Assembly: GCA_022478985.1 (NCBI GenBank)
Contig: JAKSZP010002715.1
Location: 62,001-126,000 of the forward strand
Reading direction: 5' to 3'
From: Massospora cicadina
Lineage: Eukaryota; Entomophthoromycota; Entomophthoromycetes; Entomophthorales; Entomophthoraceae
Length of the DNA: 64,000 bases
Part shown: positions 23,550 through 35,753 of the stretch, piece after piece
Layout: each line of letters opens with the position of its first letter
How positions within the stretch are numbered: position 1 is the stretch's first letter
The notes under the pieces: model-generated
Told to the model about the DNA's origin: nothing
The model's database searches: none
Seen by the model: only the letters and a program-made list of their open reading frames with translations
Position numbers and translations under genes: made by a program

Positions 23550-25108
23550 TCCCCCTTATTGACCAGATATCCAAGGAAAGATAGAACCCTCAGGATTGGA
23601 AGCCACCTCAGCTGGAGCTCATATTTGGTTTGTCATATTTCTATGTACTCAGCGTAGTGCAGCTCTATCTGCACTCAATGCCCATATGCTCTGGCCACTA
23701 TGATGACTTTGTATCCTTGGCTGCTACCCATTGCCACCTCTTCTCGAGAGCAGTTCCTGCAACATCATGTCAAGCCAGTCCCATCTTTGCATCTGTTGTG
23801 AGAGATCAACTGGTCCACCTGTATAAACCCCAGGATGGGTTGTTGGCACTCTTGCCACCTGTACAAACCCCAGGACAGGTTGTTGGCACTCTTGTCACCT
23901 GTGCCAACCCCAGGATGGGTCTCAACATCTCATTGATAGGGACTATTCCGGTGGACCTAGTTTCAGCCCTTTCTGATCCTGCCGATGCTTGGGATTTGTG
24001 CCCATTAATTTATCCCTTCCTCCACGCTCAGTAGGTGGAAATTTCGCTAGATGTATCACTGCTCAAATTAAACTCATTTTTTTATATTTTTTACTTTTTA
24101 TATTTTTATGCATCTCTTTTTTTCTTTTTATCTTTTTATTTTTATTATATATATTTATTTCCCATTATTTTTTAGCCCAATACTGTAAGTATATTGTGTG
24201 GACCTATTTCCTATTTGACTATCTTCAATATTTGATCGTATAGGCATCATTTGCTGACTTGATATTTTTTAATGCTCCCATCCATAGGCATCTAACTCGT
24301 TTCCCCCCCTTTTTTATATTTTTCAAAGCCATTTTGAATGCATAAGATTGTAATTCAATCAGGATATTGGCCATTCAGGATTAATAATGTTCAGCACTCA
24401 TCCCCAAAGATGGCTTTACTGCTGAATACAATTTTGGCGGCAATGCAGCTTTCCACCCATATAACAGTTCAAATAGCGTTTTCTCATTCCAAATTCGTCA
24501 AGATCTGATCCTATTTCTTGGCTTTAATTGCCAATTCAAACGTTTGATTAAATCTGATGATTGATCTGTAAATGGTCCACTACTTGCACAGATTAATTTG
24601 CTAACATTTTTTGTTGCTAAAGTCATCTGGATTAGATACTATTTTTGGCATTTCTTGCGTTTTGCTCATTAAATGACAAATTTAAGTTCAACTGACTTCA
24701 TCCACTATTCTCTGGATTAATCACCTCAAATTCTGATCTCATCTAATGCCTCAGGACTTCTCATGGCGGACCCAGTTGCAACCTGAGCTGGTCCTGCCAA
24801 CAGCTTTATTCAATTTATATATCTGGTGGAACAGGTTCTCTTGCAGTGCTAGATAGTTCCACATCTAGACTGCAAGGACTTTTCCCAAATTTTTTGCAGT
24901 TTTATCCTCCTCTTAAGGAATCGCAACATTTACAAATTGTCATGATTTCTTCTGCCAATTTTGGGTGGCAAATTGTCCCATCGTTTCTATCTTTCCAATA
25001 GTGGTTAGTTGATTTATTCTTCCACTTGAATACATTAAGGGGGTTTCCCTTTCATAACTTAATTCTGCTGAATAATGACTTTTTCAACGTTTTCTAGATT
25101 ATCATCTT
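23550..25108 (-). pseudogene. Element C interior remnant
   Basis: Contains a 40-bp tandem repeat (23815-23920, 2.65 units), a T-rich tract at 24080-24170 and a minus-strand gag C-terminal remnant (PVPPDI near 24815) shared with family E. The plus-strand frame at 23630-24034 spans the tandem repeat and is not convincing as a gene. Confidence 0.5.
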
Positions 25109-26205
25109 CTAATTCCACAAAAGTGTGATGTCCTCAGTTGGAATTTCGTTATAAGATTGATTGGGCGCATCAAAAGTTGCTCCCAACATCTTCAGATGGT
25201 CCACCATCTGTGAGGTTGTTATTTCAGTTATTAGTGCTGCTGCCATAATCTGATGCAATTTGTGGTAGGGCTGAAATGCTGCCTGCATGGCTATGCGTGC
25301 ATCAAAATCATCTAGTACTTTTTCCCCTGCCAAGGTCTGAGCTTCTTGGTAAAAATGGTCGGCAAAACTAGCCAGGGTCTCATCTTTGATGAATTGGATA
25401 TCCATGAACTCTTGTTTATGATTTGCCATCTGAGTAGGGCTTCCAAACTCCAACACAATGGCGGCTTTGGCTTCCACATATGACCAATTATTTCCATTGA
25501 GGTGTGGAAGCACCAGATTTTGGCAGTCTGTACTAAGGCAGTTCATTACAGTTACTGCTTTTTGTCAGTCCACATAGCTGAACATGGTCATCTCAAATAA
25601 GCAGAAGAACGCCAGGGCGTTATCCTGGTGAAAGGTGGGAAATTTTGGCATATTTTGAAATTCCTCAGTTGTTCCGCTAATAGGAGATCCTGACCCAGAT
25701 ACTCAAGAAGCCATAGGAGTGACTTTGGGAGTTATTTCTGACACATCAGCGAATGGTTTAGGCATGTTTCAGGGTGGAGAGGTCTTATTGCTTGGCGTTT
25801 CACATGCCTTTGCTTTGGCATCATTTGCTTCAAATTGTTCACAATCACATTGGTGTTTATCCAACTCCTCTATATGCTTGGTCATTTTTGCCATCTCCTC
25901 ATGAAACTGTCAGATGCGTTCTCAATCTTCTTCACATTCAGTTTTCTGAAATAAAATTTCTCTTGACAAGTTTGCCCTCTTTCTGCTTTAAAGAGGCAAC
26001 TTTTCTGCATAAGTCATTTTTAACTATTCCTAGTTGTTCAAGCGTTTCCTCCATCTTGATCATATGCTCCTCCAATGTACTAACATTGGCCTAAGATGCC
26101 AAGCTAAGCATATTTACATTGACAGCCTGTAGTTCCACCCAGAGCTTTTGAAGCTCAACTTAAAAGACTTTGGTATTTCTAAATTGGCTTTCAACAACTC
26201 AACTA
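25109..26205 (-). pseudogene. gag: Element C gag
   Basis: Frame 25546-25109 (145 codons) matches gag of family E at 62.6-63.0 kb: WSYVEAKAAIVLEFGSPT, DETLASFADHFYQEAQ and VLDDFDARIAMQAA. The N-terminal part up to 26205 is recognisable against E but has stops and a frameshift. Family E and C are therefore related, while A and B have more distant gag. Confidence 0.82.
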
Positions 26206-26225
26206 CCCCCTGTAGTGAGCATTAA

Positions 26226-27168
26226 TGTCAAAATCTTGGGCTCTAAAGCTCGCTTTTAGCCCTGGATTTCAACTGCACAGATTCGTGGATACTTGCATTG
26301 ATTAATAATATGAACTGGGGCAATGATAGTATGAAGACTATTATTAAAGTTGAATCCCCAAAAGCCACGTTGAGAGTATTGTCCAACGCTAGACAGGTGC
26401 TTCTTCTTCTTAAAGATATTCTGATCTGGTAGGGAACACTTTCCCTGTTCCCTTCTCTCAGAGCCAAGCGGAGATTTTGATATTGTTAACCTAAGGATAT
26501 CTGATCCTTGCACTCTTCTCTTAATTGTAATGTTAAAACAACCAATCTTTAACAACTAAGATTATATAATTTGAATCTAATTTTATTAGGGAATTATTTG
26601 GGGTTTTTATAGTTAGAATCAGCACACAACTTTTCAGCTGTCCAATGAGAATATTTGTGCTCCTATACTGTTTTGACCCTTAGTGTTAGGCACCAAATCT
26701 CGTCAGCTACTGTTGCCTTGGGTTTTTTAGGCAGCGTAATCTTTGGGTGTTTGGCAGACCAAACAATTGGTATTAGGTACACAAAACCAATTGTTTTGGC
26801 CAATGATGATTCTACTCTTCCTCCAGCGTTTGAACGTTTGGGTAGTTTCTGACAGCTCCAATCTGTTACGCTCTGAATGATTCCCTATAATCAAAATATT
26901 GGGGATTATCCCAATATCAAATTATTGCTTAATTTCATTGGGGATGATGCCTGACGAAATTATCATCTGTCAGCAGCCTCAAATATCATTGTGGATGATG
27001 CCCAACAATAATATATAGTTGGCGACTTTCTAATTTCATCAGGGATTCCGCCCAACAAATATTCTCATCAGTTGGCCACTATTGCTGACCCTCTCCTATT
27101 ATAAACTAATTGTCAAATCTCATATTTGGTCAAAGGGTTGGACTATGTGGTCATCTGCAATCCTGACA
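26226..27168 (-). repeat. Element C 5' LTR
   Basis: Second LTR copy, with the same 51-bp tandem units at 26936, 26987 and 27037. Frames at 26243-26555, 26655-26852 and 27082-27267 lie in or across it and are not genes. Confidence 0.87.
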
Positions 27169-27173
27169 GGGCC

Positions 27174-28700
27174 TGATACTCTAGACACTTATGCTTGCTT
27201 CCTTCTTGTAGAAGCCATTGATGACTTTTTTAGCTTTGTAATTATAAGGGATATTGGGTTAAAATAACCTCTATTAGTATCTTTATTAACACCTCTAATA
27301 GAAGAGCTCACCAGTGAAAAGCAATGGCAAGTTGAAGTTACTGGAAGAATATTCTGACCTCTTCACCTCCTCCTACATTTTAAAAAATGAATGGCGTTTT
27401 AAATCATGTTGAAACAAGGGACTCTCAACCCATACAATCCTGTCCCTACCAGAAGAGTAAGGTTGAAGAGGCTCAGATGACTGTTGAGCTCAAGCAGCTA
27501 CTCATAGCCGGCTTTAGGTGCTTTTCTGTATCACTTAGGCCTCCCCTCTCTTATTAGTTGGTAAATGATGGATGTCATTGTTCAGTAATGGACTATTTAA
27601 GACTTAACTTCATTACCAAGTGGGAAAGTCACCCCTTGCTCTAAATAGATGACTCTATCCTCTTGTTTGTCAATAAATAAAATAATTTAAGATATTGATC
27701 TTGCTAATGAATAATGACAAGTAGATCTAGCACCTGAAGATCGATCCAAATGTGTGCTCATATCCAATGAGGGGTTATTTGAGTCAAATAGGATGCCTCT
27801 GGGCCTTTGCAACATGCCGCCGCCTTTCAACGTGCCATGGACGGGATCCTAGTGGATTTGAAGCTATCCTATGTCCTTAAGTACCTCAATGATATCACTG
27901 AGCTCTTGTAAACTTTCAATGGCCTCATGGAACATCTCTGAGAAGTCTATAATCATCTTAGAAAGGCTTTAATAAAGCTCAAGCCGTTAACGCGCTCTTT
28001 CTTCCAATATGAAATGGTTTTTCTTAGACACAAGGTCAAAAAATGAAATTCATCCTATCTTGGACAAATCGCTGCCAAAATAAGATTTTACGCCCCAAAG
28101 CCTTAGGGATAATCAATTATTCTTTAACATGGTGGGTACTATTGTCAGTTCATCTCTCAGTTCACCAACTTAGTCAAACCCCTGGTCTACCTTCTACAAA
28201 ATAATGAACCCTTTGAGTGGAGGCCCAAACAAGAACATGTTTTTAATGCGTTGAGGACTGCTCTTTGTACTAGACCCATTTTAGTTCATTCATAATTTAA
28301 CTGGACATTATTGCTATAAACTGACACTAGCAACATTACTGGCGGTGACATCATAGCTAGCACAATGAATATCTTCTCAACCATCAAGTGGCTTTATTTT
28401 AGCAAGATCCTAATAAAGGTGAACGAGATTATAACATTACTGAGAGCAAGTGCCTGAATGTTTTACTGAAGATCAAGAATATCCAGCCCTATCTATATGG
28501 CACTCATTTTACCATCATCACTGACCATTCCTCGCTCTAATGGCTGCAGCAGATGAAGGATCCAGTTGGACAAATAGCAAGATGGACAAAAAGTTTTCTT
28601 TTTACACTTTACCTTATTCATCCAGAAGGAGTATTTCACCACAGTGCTGACAGTACTTTTGAAAATGCCAGTAATGGTTGCCATGACCTTTTAAGAAGAC
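27174..28700 (+). pseudogene. pol: Element B reverse transcriptase and RNase H
   Basis: Resumes right after the TSD of C. RT blocks include AMDGILVDLKLSYV, and the active site is YLND (27882-27893) in place of YLDD. RNase H remnants include NYNITESKCLNVLLKIKN and FTIITDHSSL near 28430-28540. Many stops and frameshifts. Confidence 0.85.
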
Positions 28701-28739
28701 CAACCGTTCAATCTAATAGGCCAGCCTGAGCGATGGGAG

Positions 28740-29913
28740 TTAAAAAATCTTAAGATCCAAACCAAACTCCAGAAAATGACACAAAGCACCCAAATTGAAG
28801 AAGGCATATTGTATAAGGAAATCAACAGGAAATGCCTCTATTATACCCACCGTTCTTCCCGAACTAACGTTATTTTTAAAGGACACATGACTGTGAGGAA
28901 CAACGCAGTAGAAAAAACTTACAAAAGGCCAAAGAATCATTGCTATTGTGATCATATGGTTGAGACCATTTTGAAGTTTTAGGGGCCAGTATGACTTTTT
29001 GAACCCAAGGTTGTGCTAGTCCTCTGTACCAACATTCAGCTGTGGCTCCTTCAAGTCCATTTATTGTTATCAGCATTGATGTAGTGGGCCTTTGTCCACC
29101 GGGTTACATGGTTATAAATATATCTTATTGGCTGTGGATCATTTGACCAAATGTGAAATCAATCTTTATTCCCACTGTCACTTTAAAAGCCACAGATCTA
29201 TTCCTTATCAGATCTATTTCCACTCAGCATGAATGCCCACTAACTTTATTTTCAGGCAATGAGCGAAATCTCACATCACATATGGTTAAAAACTAACTTT
29301 GCTTTTTTTAATTTACCAAAGTTTCACTGCACCTATAATCTCTCAACCAATGAGGTGGTGAAACGTGCTAATGGAACCCTAGTTTATATTTTGCAAAAGA
29401 TGTCTGCATCTGAATATATGCGCTGGAACTACTATCTACCTAGCACTTTGGTAGCTTACCAGAAAAGCTACCATCAATAAATGAGATGTCTGCCTTTTAA
29501 GCTCTATATGGGCATACCCTTTGACAATCCAGTAGCATTCTGCCCCTACTCAATACCTCCATACCTGAGAACTCCAATATGGCAATGGGGGATAGCAAAT
29601 AAGATTGTCCATCTTCAAGCCCTCGCCACTCAGGGAATTATCATTACCACAGAAAGGGAGACATCACAGTTTAATGTCAACTGATCTAATTACTGATCTT
29701 TCCAATTTGGTGACCTAGCCCTCTTCTATCATCAACACCCTGGAGGATATAAGAAAAAGCTTGAAGTTCTCTTTTCTGGACTCTACAGGGTCATTCATAA
29801 GGTGAATTCCAAATAATACATTGCTGACATCAATCAAGGGACGGTGGTAAACTGGAAACTTGCTAATTCCTATGGCCCTATACCCATCTCTAACAGCATC
29901 TTTAGGGGGGCGT
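28740..29913 (+). pseudogene. Element B integrase
   Basis: Blocks NEVVKRANGTLVYILQKM (29350-29405, counterpart of the VERVNRTL motif with Glu replaced), YYLPSTLVAYQKSYHQ, and a C-terminal FQFGDLALFYHQHPGG near 29700-29750 typical of gypsy integrases. Ends at the purine tract before the 3' LTR. Opposite-strand frames at 28493-29076 are shadows. Confidence 0.82.
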
Positions 29914-30386
29914 TGTCAGTATGTGATAAAATGAGCGAGTTGAAATCCCTACTTATGAAATGAGCTTAAATAAGTTGACACTCAGACCTTACAATTGAAA
30001 CCTTTCTTTGAAGACACCAATGAGAAATTTGATCAGGAAGCATCACATGCATGAGGATCTATGGAGATGCCTGCTGTATTTGCAGCTCTGCTTCTTAAAT
30101 CTCAAGGACGTGACTCACAGCATTGTGGTCATGAGGCTGATACAGAACAATTGGGATCTCTGTCATCCAGTCAAACAGGAAGAGTGTGAAAGATCCTAAG
30201 ATTACGGGGACATGGAAGTCCCCTCAGCACCTGTCCCCACAAACTATAACTATTGACACATTTTATCTCAAATAAGTAGTAAATATACCACATATTTTCA
30301 TCTTATTGACCTCTCCGCTAGTTTCTCAGCTTTGAGACATATCAAACCTCAGCTACATTCAATTTAATTGTAAATCTGATACAACA
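29914..30386 (+). repeat. Element B 3' LTR
   Basis: 473 bp, TGTCAGTATG...ACAACA, followed by TATAT. It shows the empty site of insertion D. The frame 30008-30199 is LTR sequence. Confidence 0.87.
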
Positions 30387-31794
30387 TATATATAATTACA
30401 TAACCTTAATAGTTTTACTTTAGGGTGTTGTCAGTCTTTTCAGATTTTTTTGGCTTATTCCTTAGCATTCTCCTTGCCTTATATTTGATTGGAAAAAGTG
30501 TCTAGTCAGATTTGACCTGGGCTTCTAAACAATTGAATTATTTTTAATTTTAGTTTACTATCATTACTTACTTTTTAGTATCATTATACATAACATGTAG
30601 TTCATAGATCTTTTTTTATTAAATTAGTGTATACTGTTTTGTGTTTTTAAAGATTTTAGGTATCTTGTTTATTATTTTATATATAGTAAAATATTGTTGT
30701 ACCATGAACTGCAAGTAGTAATGATCCTCAGTTACCATATCCTATAAATAAACTATATGGTTAAAAAGCTAATTATCTTTTTAGTTTTAAACTTTTGCTA
30801 TTTAGATATTATGTGACTGATGAACTAGCATGTCAAGATTTAATAACTTTGAATTATAATGCCATAGCAAGGAATGGAGTAGTATTCTATATTTGATATA
30901 ATATTTATATATGCTTAGTTTATTTTAGTCTAAGAGTAACTTTGTAATTAGTATATTATATATCATACATTAATTGATTATTTTCATTGTATTTATAGCT
31001 TAAATAGTCAGTATATGATCAGTACTACAGGAGTTTAATATGAAAAGATTCTTTTTCTACTTATTAGGGTAAATAGGTTTTTAATTTAAAGTTTGAAAGT
31101 ATAAACCCAAAAAATAAAATTAAACTCTCTAAATTTTACTTTAAGAATCAGGTTGGATTAATCTCCAGCTATCTAGCTTCAAGTAAAGATCACTTTCTTG
31201 CAAGTAAAAGATAAACAAAAGTAAATATTAATTTAATTATACACAGCCTTTCACACTTTTTCCTTAATTGTGTCACCATGTTTTTGCTAAATCTTGATAG
31301 TGATAGGGTTAAAAGATTTTATTAAAACCTATGCAATATAATTTGGAGATACAAATACTATTAATTTATTTAGTAAAAACCTAATAAGCTACTTATTTAG
31401 ATGGAAGTTATATAATTCATACAACTAAACTTATAAATCTTAATCTGGCATATAAGCTAAAGTCTCTGTAAGTTTATCCACTTAATCCTTAATTTAATCA
31501 TAATGTTTAATTTTAACTTTTAGCACTAGAGGCATTAAATAGCTTTAGTAAACCTTATACAATTCAATTTAAAATTATAATACTTTTGTAATTTTTAGTC
31601 AAATACTTATAAGCTATCTAAATAAAATTGAACTTGTATGATTTAGCAATATAAAAATCTTAATCTTAGTTTGGATTATAATTGAATATAGTACATGGAT
31701 TATAAGTTTAAAATTTTTATGGCTCTTTTCAATTGATTTTGGATTTAAACTCATGTTTTAATATAGTTAAAGATACAACTAAAGTCCTCATAAT
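30387..31794. other. Repeat copy 2 tail, then AT-rich DNA
   Basis: 30387-30700 matches about 3885-4140 of copy 1, completing the repeat split by element B. From 30700 to 31794 I see only AT-rich sequence with no frame or repeat that I can place. Confidence 0.5.
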
Positions 31795-32244
31795 TCTAAT
31801 ATAAATAAAAGTCAATGTTATATGTATGTATGTTTCACATATACTAGAATACTAGAAAATTTTGCTAAATTTGGCACATAAATTTAATTCAATGGGTGAA
31901 CCAAAATAAAACAGGCGTATTTAGTTGCATACCTCTGTGTGGTCTTTTGAAATCTAAAGTTTTCTAAAAATGGCTACTATGGAAACCTAATAAAGGAATC
32001 CTGGCTGTCATAACAACCAACAAAATAAACACCTTTATAGTATGATTTGAAAATTACTTGATGCTTTTTAACTTTACCTAAATAGTATAGTTGCTACTAT
32101 TTTCACTTAAAAATAAATAGTCACTATATCTAACAATTTAATAAGGTTCTTTATTTAATACTATATAATATATGAATTTAGCAGGTGTAAAACAAATTGA
32201 CATAAGATATAAGCAAGTATAAAAACTATATTATTATAGCATTT

Positions 32245-32530
32245 GAAATCTAGAGGCTTAATGGCCACTAATCCCAAGTTTGATCCATGTAGTCAAACTT
32301 TGGGTAGGGGAAAATTTATCTCTGTGTTGGCTTTTTGCACAAGGCCCTGAACCAAGACAGTAAATAGGAAGTTGGTCCATGGAGTTCCTGGATTATCAGA
32401 ATTCTGTGCGAGGAGGTTTAAAAAAGTTTATTCTCTTTTACCATTGATTGATTACCCGTTTATTCTCATTAGTTGGTGAGATATTGTACCCAGGGTAGCC
32501 CACCTCAAATAAAAAAATCATAAAATATAG
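32245..32530 (+). mobile_element. tRNA-derived SINE, copy 2
   Basis: Shares with copies 1 and 3 the body AAACTTTGGGTAGGGG (32295-32310), a box B-like AGTTTGATCC (32278-32287) and the CCCAGGGTAGCCCACCT...AATAAAA tail. The head is degenerate. Confidence 0.65.
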
Positions 32531-32649
32531 AAATATAGTGTTTAGTCAATACAATATATGTATTTAGTTTAGTATCATTATCTTATTATGACTGAGAAAA
32601 GAAAGTGCATTGGCAAATTAAATTAGGAGCAAAATTACAATATTTTATA
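32531..32649. other. AT-rich spacer inside the Helitron
   Basis: Between SINE copy 2 and the first readable Helitron codons. Nothing recognised. Confidence 0.35.
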
Positions 32650-34639
32650 AGCAAGAAAAGAAATTATTGACAGCAATAGCTTCAGGACATACAGGAACAT
32701 TATAGCACTTTCTATGAGGCTGAATTTGAGCATCAACGCCAACTTTGTCTTCACTAAATGTGGGGACGTGCTAGCAAATTTTGGGCTGTGGAATTAGAGC
32801 TTCAATGTCAACATCATCTTAAAGAAAGGTCAGAAAACTTTAGTATGTTTTGGTGACTGAGTCTGAATGTCAAAACCAGAAGCTTCTACTTGAAAGGCAT
32901 GAACATGATAGCATATTGTGGGAAGATGAATTTATTATTAACACCAACAATTTCTTCAATGCTGAGAACATGCTAGCACATTGCGGGCAGCTGAATGACC
33001 AAAAATACTTTTTAAAAAGTACTACAAAATCCAATTTTGCTTAACAAACATTAAAGTGTTGTAATATGGAATGTATCCAATATGCAAAAGCACTTTTTGC
33101 CAAGAAATATGAAAGTGGACTCAGGTATGTGCTGTTGCAGTAGAAAAGTTTTTCTATCACTCAATATCCAGCAGAGACATTACTCTCTTACAAGTCTGAG
33201 CTAATTCTTTTTCTAAACATCTCCTCAAGAATATCATAACATACTTTTTGTGTTTTAAGAACTTCTCAATAGCCTCATCTATGAAATAAAAAAGAAGATT
33301 TCAGCAATCCTTCAAGGTTCAGGGCTATATACACCATAAGGTGAGTTCTCTCATCCCACTTCCAAATAAAAAGGCAATATTTATATATATTTACCTCTCA
33401 GAAATAAGACAGAAAGTAGATCAACAATTTAACTATCAAAATGGGGTGAGATATAGCATTGTGTTAACTCTCTAATAAGCGTTTTGTAAATAAAAACTTA
33501 ATACTATTCAAGACATCTTTAAAGGATATGCTTAATATGACTATAGTTTATCATTTGTTTGATAAAAGACCAAATAGAGACCCTGAGCAATGCTTTATCA
33601 GTCCCCTAAAATTAGAAGTATGGAACTGTCATCCTAGCTTCCAGTGACTATGACAGAAGGCATAATGATATAAAGATGAGGAGATTTTCTGCAACATATT
33701 GAACAACGCACCTCTCAAATGGTGCTCTGCAGAATTTTATTATATTTTATGCTATGTGAGGATAGATATTTTTTTGAATTGAAAAAATCTAATATGGAGT
33801 CAATGATTGATGTTAGAACTGAAGATGTGCTTTTATGCTACAGAATAGCCCCAAAGAACCCATGTGGCAAACTTTAATTGATTGGCATCTATTTTAATGG
33901 TTTGTTCATGATCTTTATGCTAAAATTTAGGCTGTGTGGCTTCTATAAACGATAATCAACTAAAAACATATTATGTAGAAGAATATATATCTAAGAGCTT
34001 TCATCATAGTTGAAAAAGGTGATGCTGATGTTAAGAAATGATGATTTTGCCCTTTGCTTTAACAGAAAGTCTTAGACAAATTCATTATTAGCTTAGAAAG
34101 TTATGACCTATTTTAAATAATATGGACGTCATGACCTGTTTGTTACATTCATATATGATCCAACTTATCTAAGATAAAGGAATAATTAAATTATTAGCAA
34201 ACAGAAAATGATCATCAAGTTTTAATAACCAGGGTTAAAAACAATGAAAGGTAATAATATATTAGTCAATAGCTATATCTTTGGACTAACCAGATGTTTT
34301 TGTTTAATAAGTGACAGAAAAAGGACTTAAAAATTATAATGACTTAATTTGACCTAATTTGAAAAATCATCCCAACCAAATAGATGATGCTATTTATATT
34401 GATTTTCCTAATTCAGATATAGATTAAGATACTTTTAGACATAGTAAAAAACATGATACATGTTCTATGTGAAAACATTAATCGTAGTTCATTTTTCATA
34501 TAAGACATGAGATATAGCAAGTGTTCTAAAAACTTAAGTAAAGTCACAAACTGAGGGAATTATATCTACTGCAAGCATAGGAGAAGAGTTCCAGAAGGTG
34601 GTGAATACAAAACTGTTTTAAAAAACTTTAAAATCTTAA

Positions 34640-34920
34640 AATTTTATTTAATGTGGGCGACCTGGGGATGATACTGCACCAATTAAGGGAATCAAAGTAA
34701 TGGAAAAGGAGGATAAAACCCGGAAAACCTCCATGCACAGCATATGATAGGCCAAGAACTCCATGGACCACCTTGCTATTTGCTATCTTAGTTTGGAGCA
34801 TTGATGCGCAATTCCAACACAGTCATAGTTGTACCCTACCCAAAGTTCATGTATTGGAATCAAGCTCAGGGAGCCAGTGGTAGTGAGTCCATATTCTACC
34901 ACTGGGGTATCCTCCCTTAA
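34640..34920 (-). mobile_element. tRNA-derived SINE, copy 3
   Basis: Best preserved head: box A-like CAGTGGTAGAATATGG (34904-34889) and box B-like GCTTGATTCC (34865-34856), then the shared body and tail. It splits the Helitron reading frame, which resumes at about 34925. The minus frame 34783-34998 covers it and is not a gene. Confidence 0.78.
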
Positions 34921-35753
34921 GATGGTGGATATAAAGTTAATATAAATGCTTAAGGCGAAAAATTGTGATTGATAACAAGTGGATAGTTCCATACTCATTT
35001 CTGCTTTCTAAAATGTTCCAGGCTCACATAAATGTTGAATACTGTAATATAATAAGATTTATAAAGTACTTATGCAAATATATCAACAAATGCTTTGATG
35101 TCTGCCTTTAGCTTGACAAATGCTAGTGATTATGATGAAACTTACTTAGCAGTTAGACGTCACATAAGCAGTAATGATGCAGTATTGCAAGAGTTCTCAA
35201 TTATAAGAGGCATCCTAAAGTCAATCATCAATAAATACATTTAGAAAATGGCAAAGTGTATAATTTACAAGAGAAAATGTATAATCAGTTGCTGATAACC
35301 ACCTATTACAACATTGGCAGCATTCTTTCAATTACATAAACAGAGTAACTTTTTATGTTAGTTTTATATTTAAAATTGTCTAGCTACTACACCTGGAATT
35401 ATGGAATGAATTTTTAAAAAAACGAGTACTTATTATGGGATTTGATGTTTTTGCAAATGATGTTTTAGGCTTGTCTATACAATTCACCCAGATATAACAA
35501 AATTTCTTTTAAGAATGATGTTTTGTACAGTCTGGAGACCAGATTCATATAAAACTCTTTAAAATTGTGTTTGGTGAAGTATTCAATAATTTCAGGGAAT
35601 TCTGTCAAAAATGGGTTTGCTGGAAGATGATAAACACGGGGGCCATGCACTTTCTGAAGTAACGTAACATTAACACAAGAGCAAATATTTTTTTTTCTTT
35701 GCCTAAAATTCATCTAATCTCAGAGGTTGTGTTAAGAACATTATGATAATATG

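Larger units (their letters stand above)
22604..27168 (-). mobile_element. LTR retrotransposon C, internally deleted, nested in B
   Basis: Flanked by GGGCT (22599-22603) and GGGCC (27169-27173), a TSD with one mismatch. LTRs are 946 and 943 bp. The interior is only about 2.7 kb: minus-strand primer site (close to TGCTCACTACAGGGG, just left of 26226), gag, then decayed sequence and a purine tract beside the left LTR. No RT, RNase H or integrase was found, so it needed helpers to move. It separates B protease from B RT. Confidence 0.85.
17211..30386 (+). mobile_element. Ty3/gypsy retrotransposon B, with nested insertions
   Basis: TSD TATAT at 17206-17210 and 30387-30391. The 5' LTR is 1953 bp only because insertion D sits in it. 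Without D and its duplication it is 471 bp, against 473 bp for the 3' LTR. Interior order is primer binding site, gag, protease, RT, RNase H, integrase, polypurine tract (29901-29911). Element C is inserted between protease and RT. The uninterrupted target is represented by the paralog near 3880. Heavily mutated throughout. Confidence 0.88.

Noticed and set aside
23630..24034. 134-codon plus-strand frame
   Set aside because: Lies antisense in the interior of element C and is kept open by a 40-bp tandem repeat; no recognised motif.
32680..33040. Degenerate ~65-bp periodicity taken as a minisatellite
   Set aside because: It translates as ~22-residue repeats ahead of Helitron protein text, so it is better explained as coding repeats of the Helitron.
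35465..35713. 82-codon minus-strand frame that looks protein-like
   Set aside because: The plus strand at the same place reads Helitron text (RLVYTIHPD, GLLEDDKHG), so this is a shadow.
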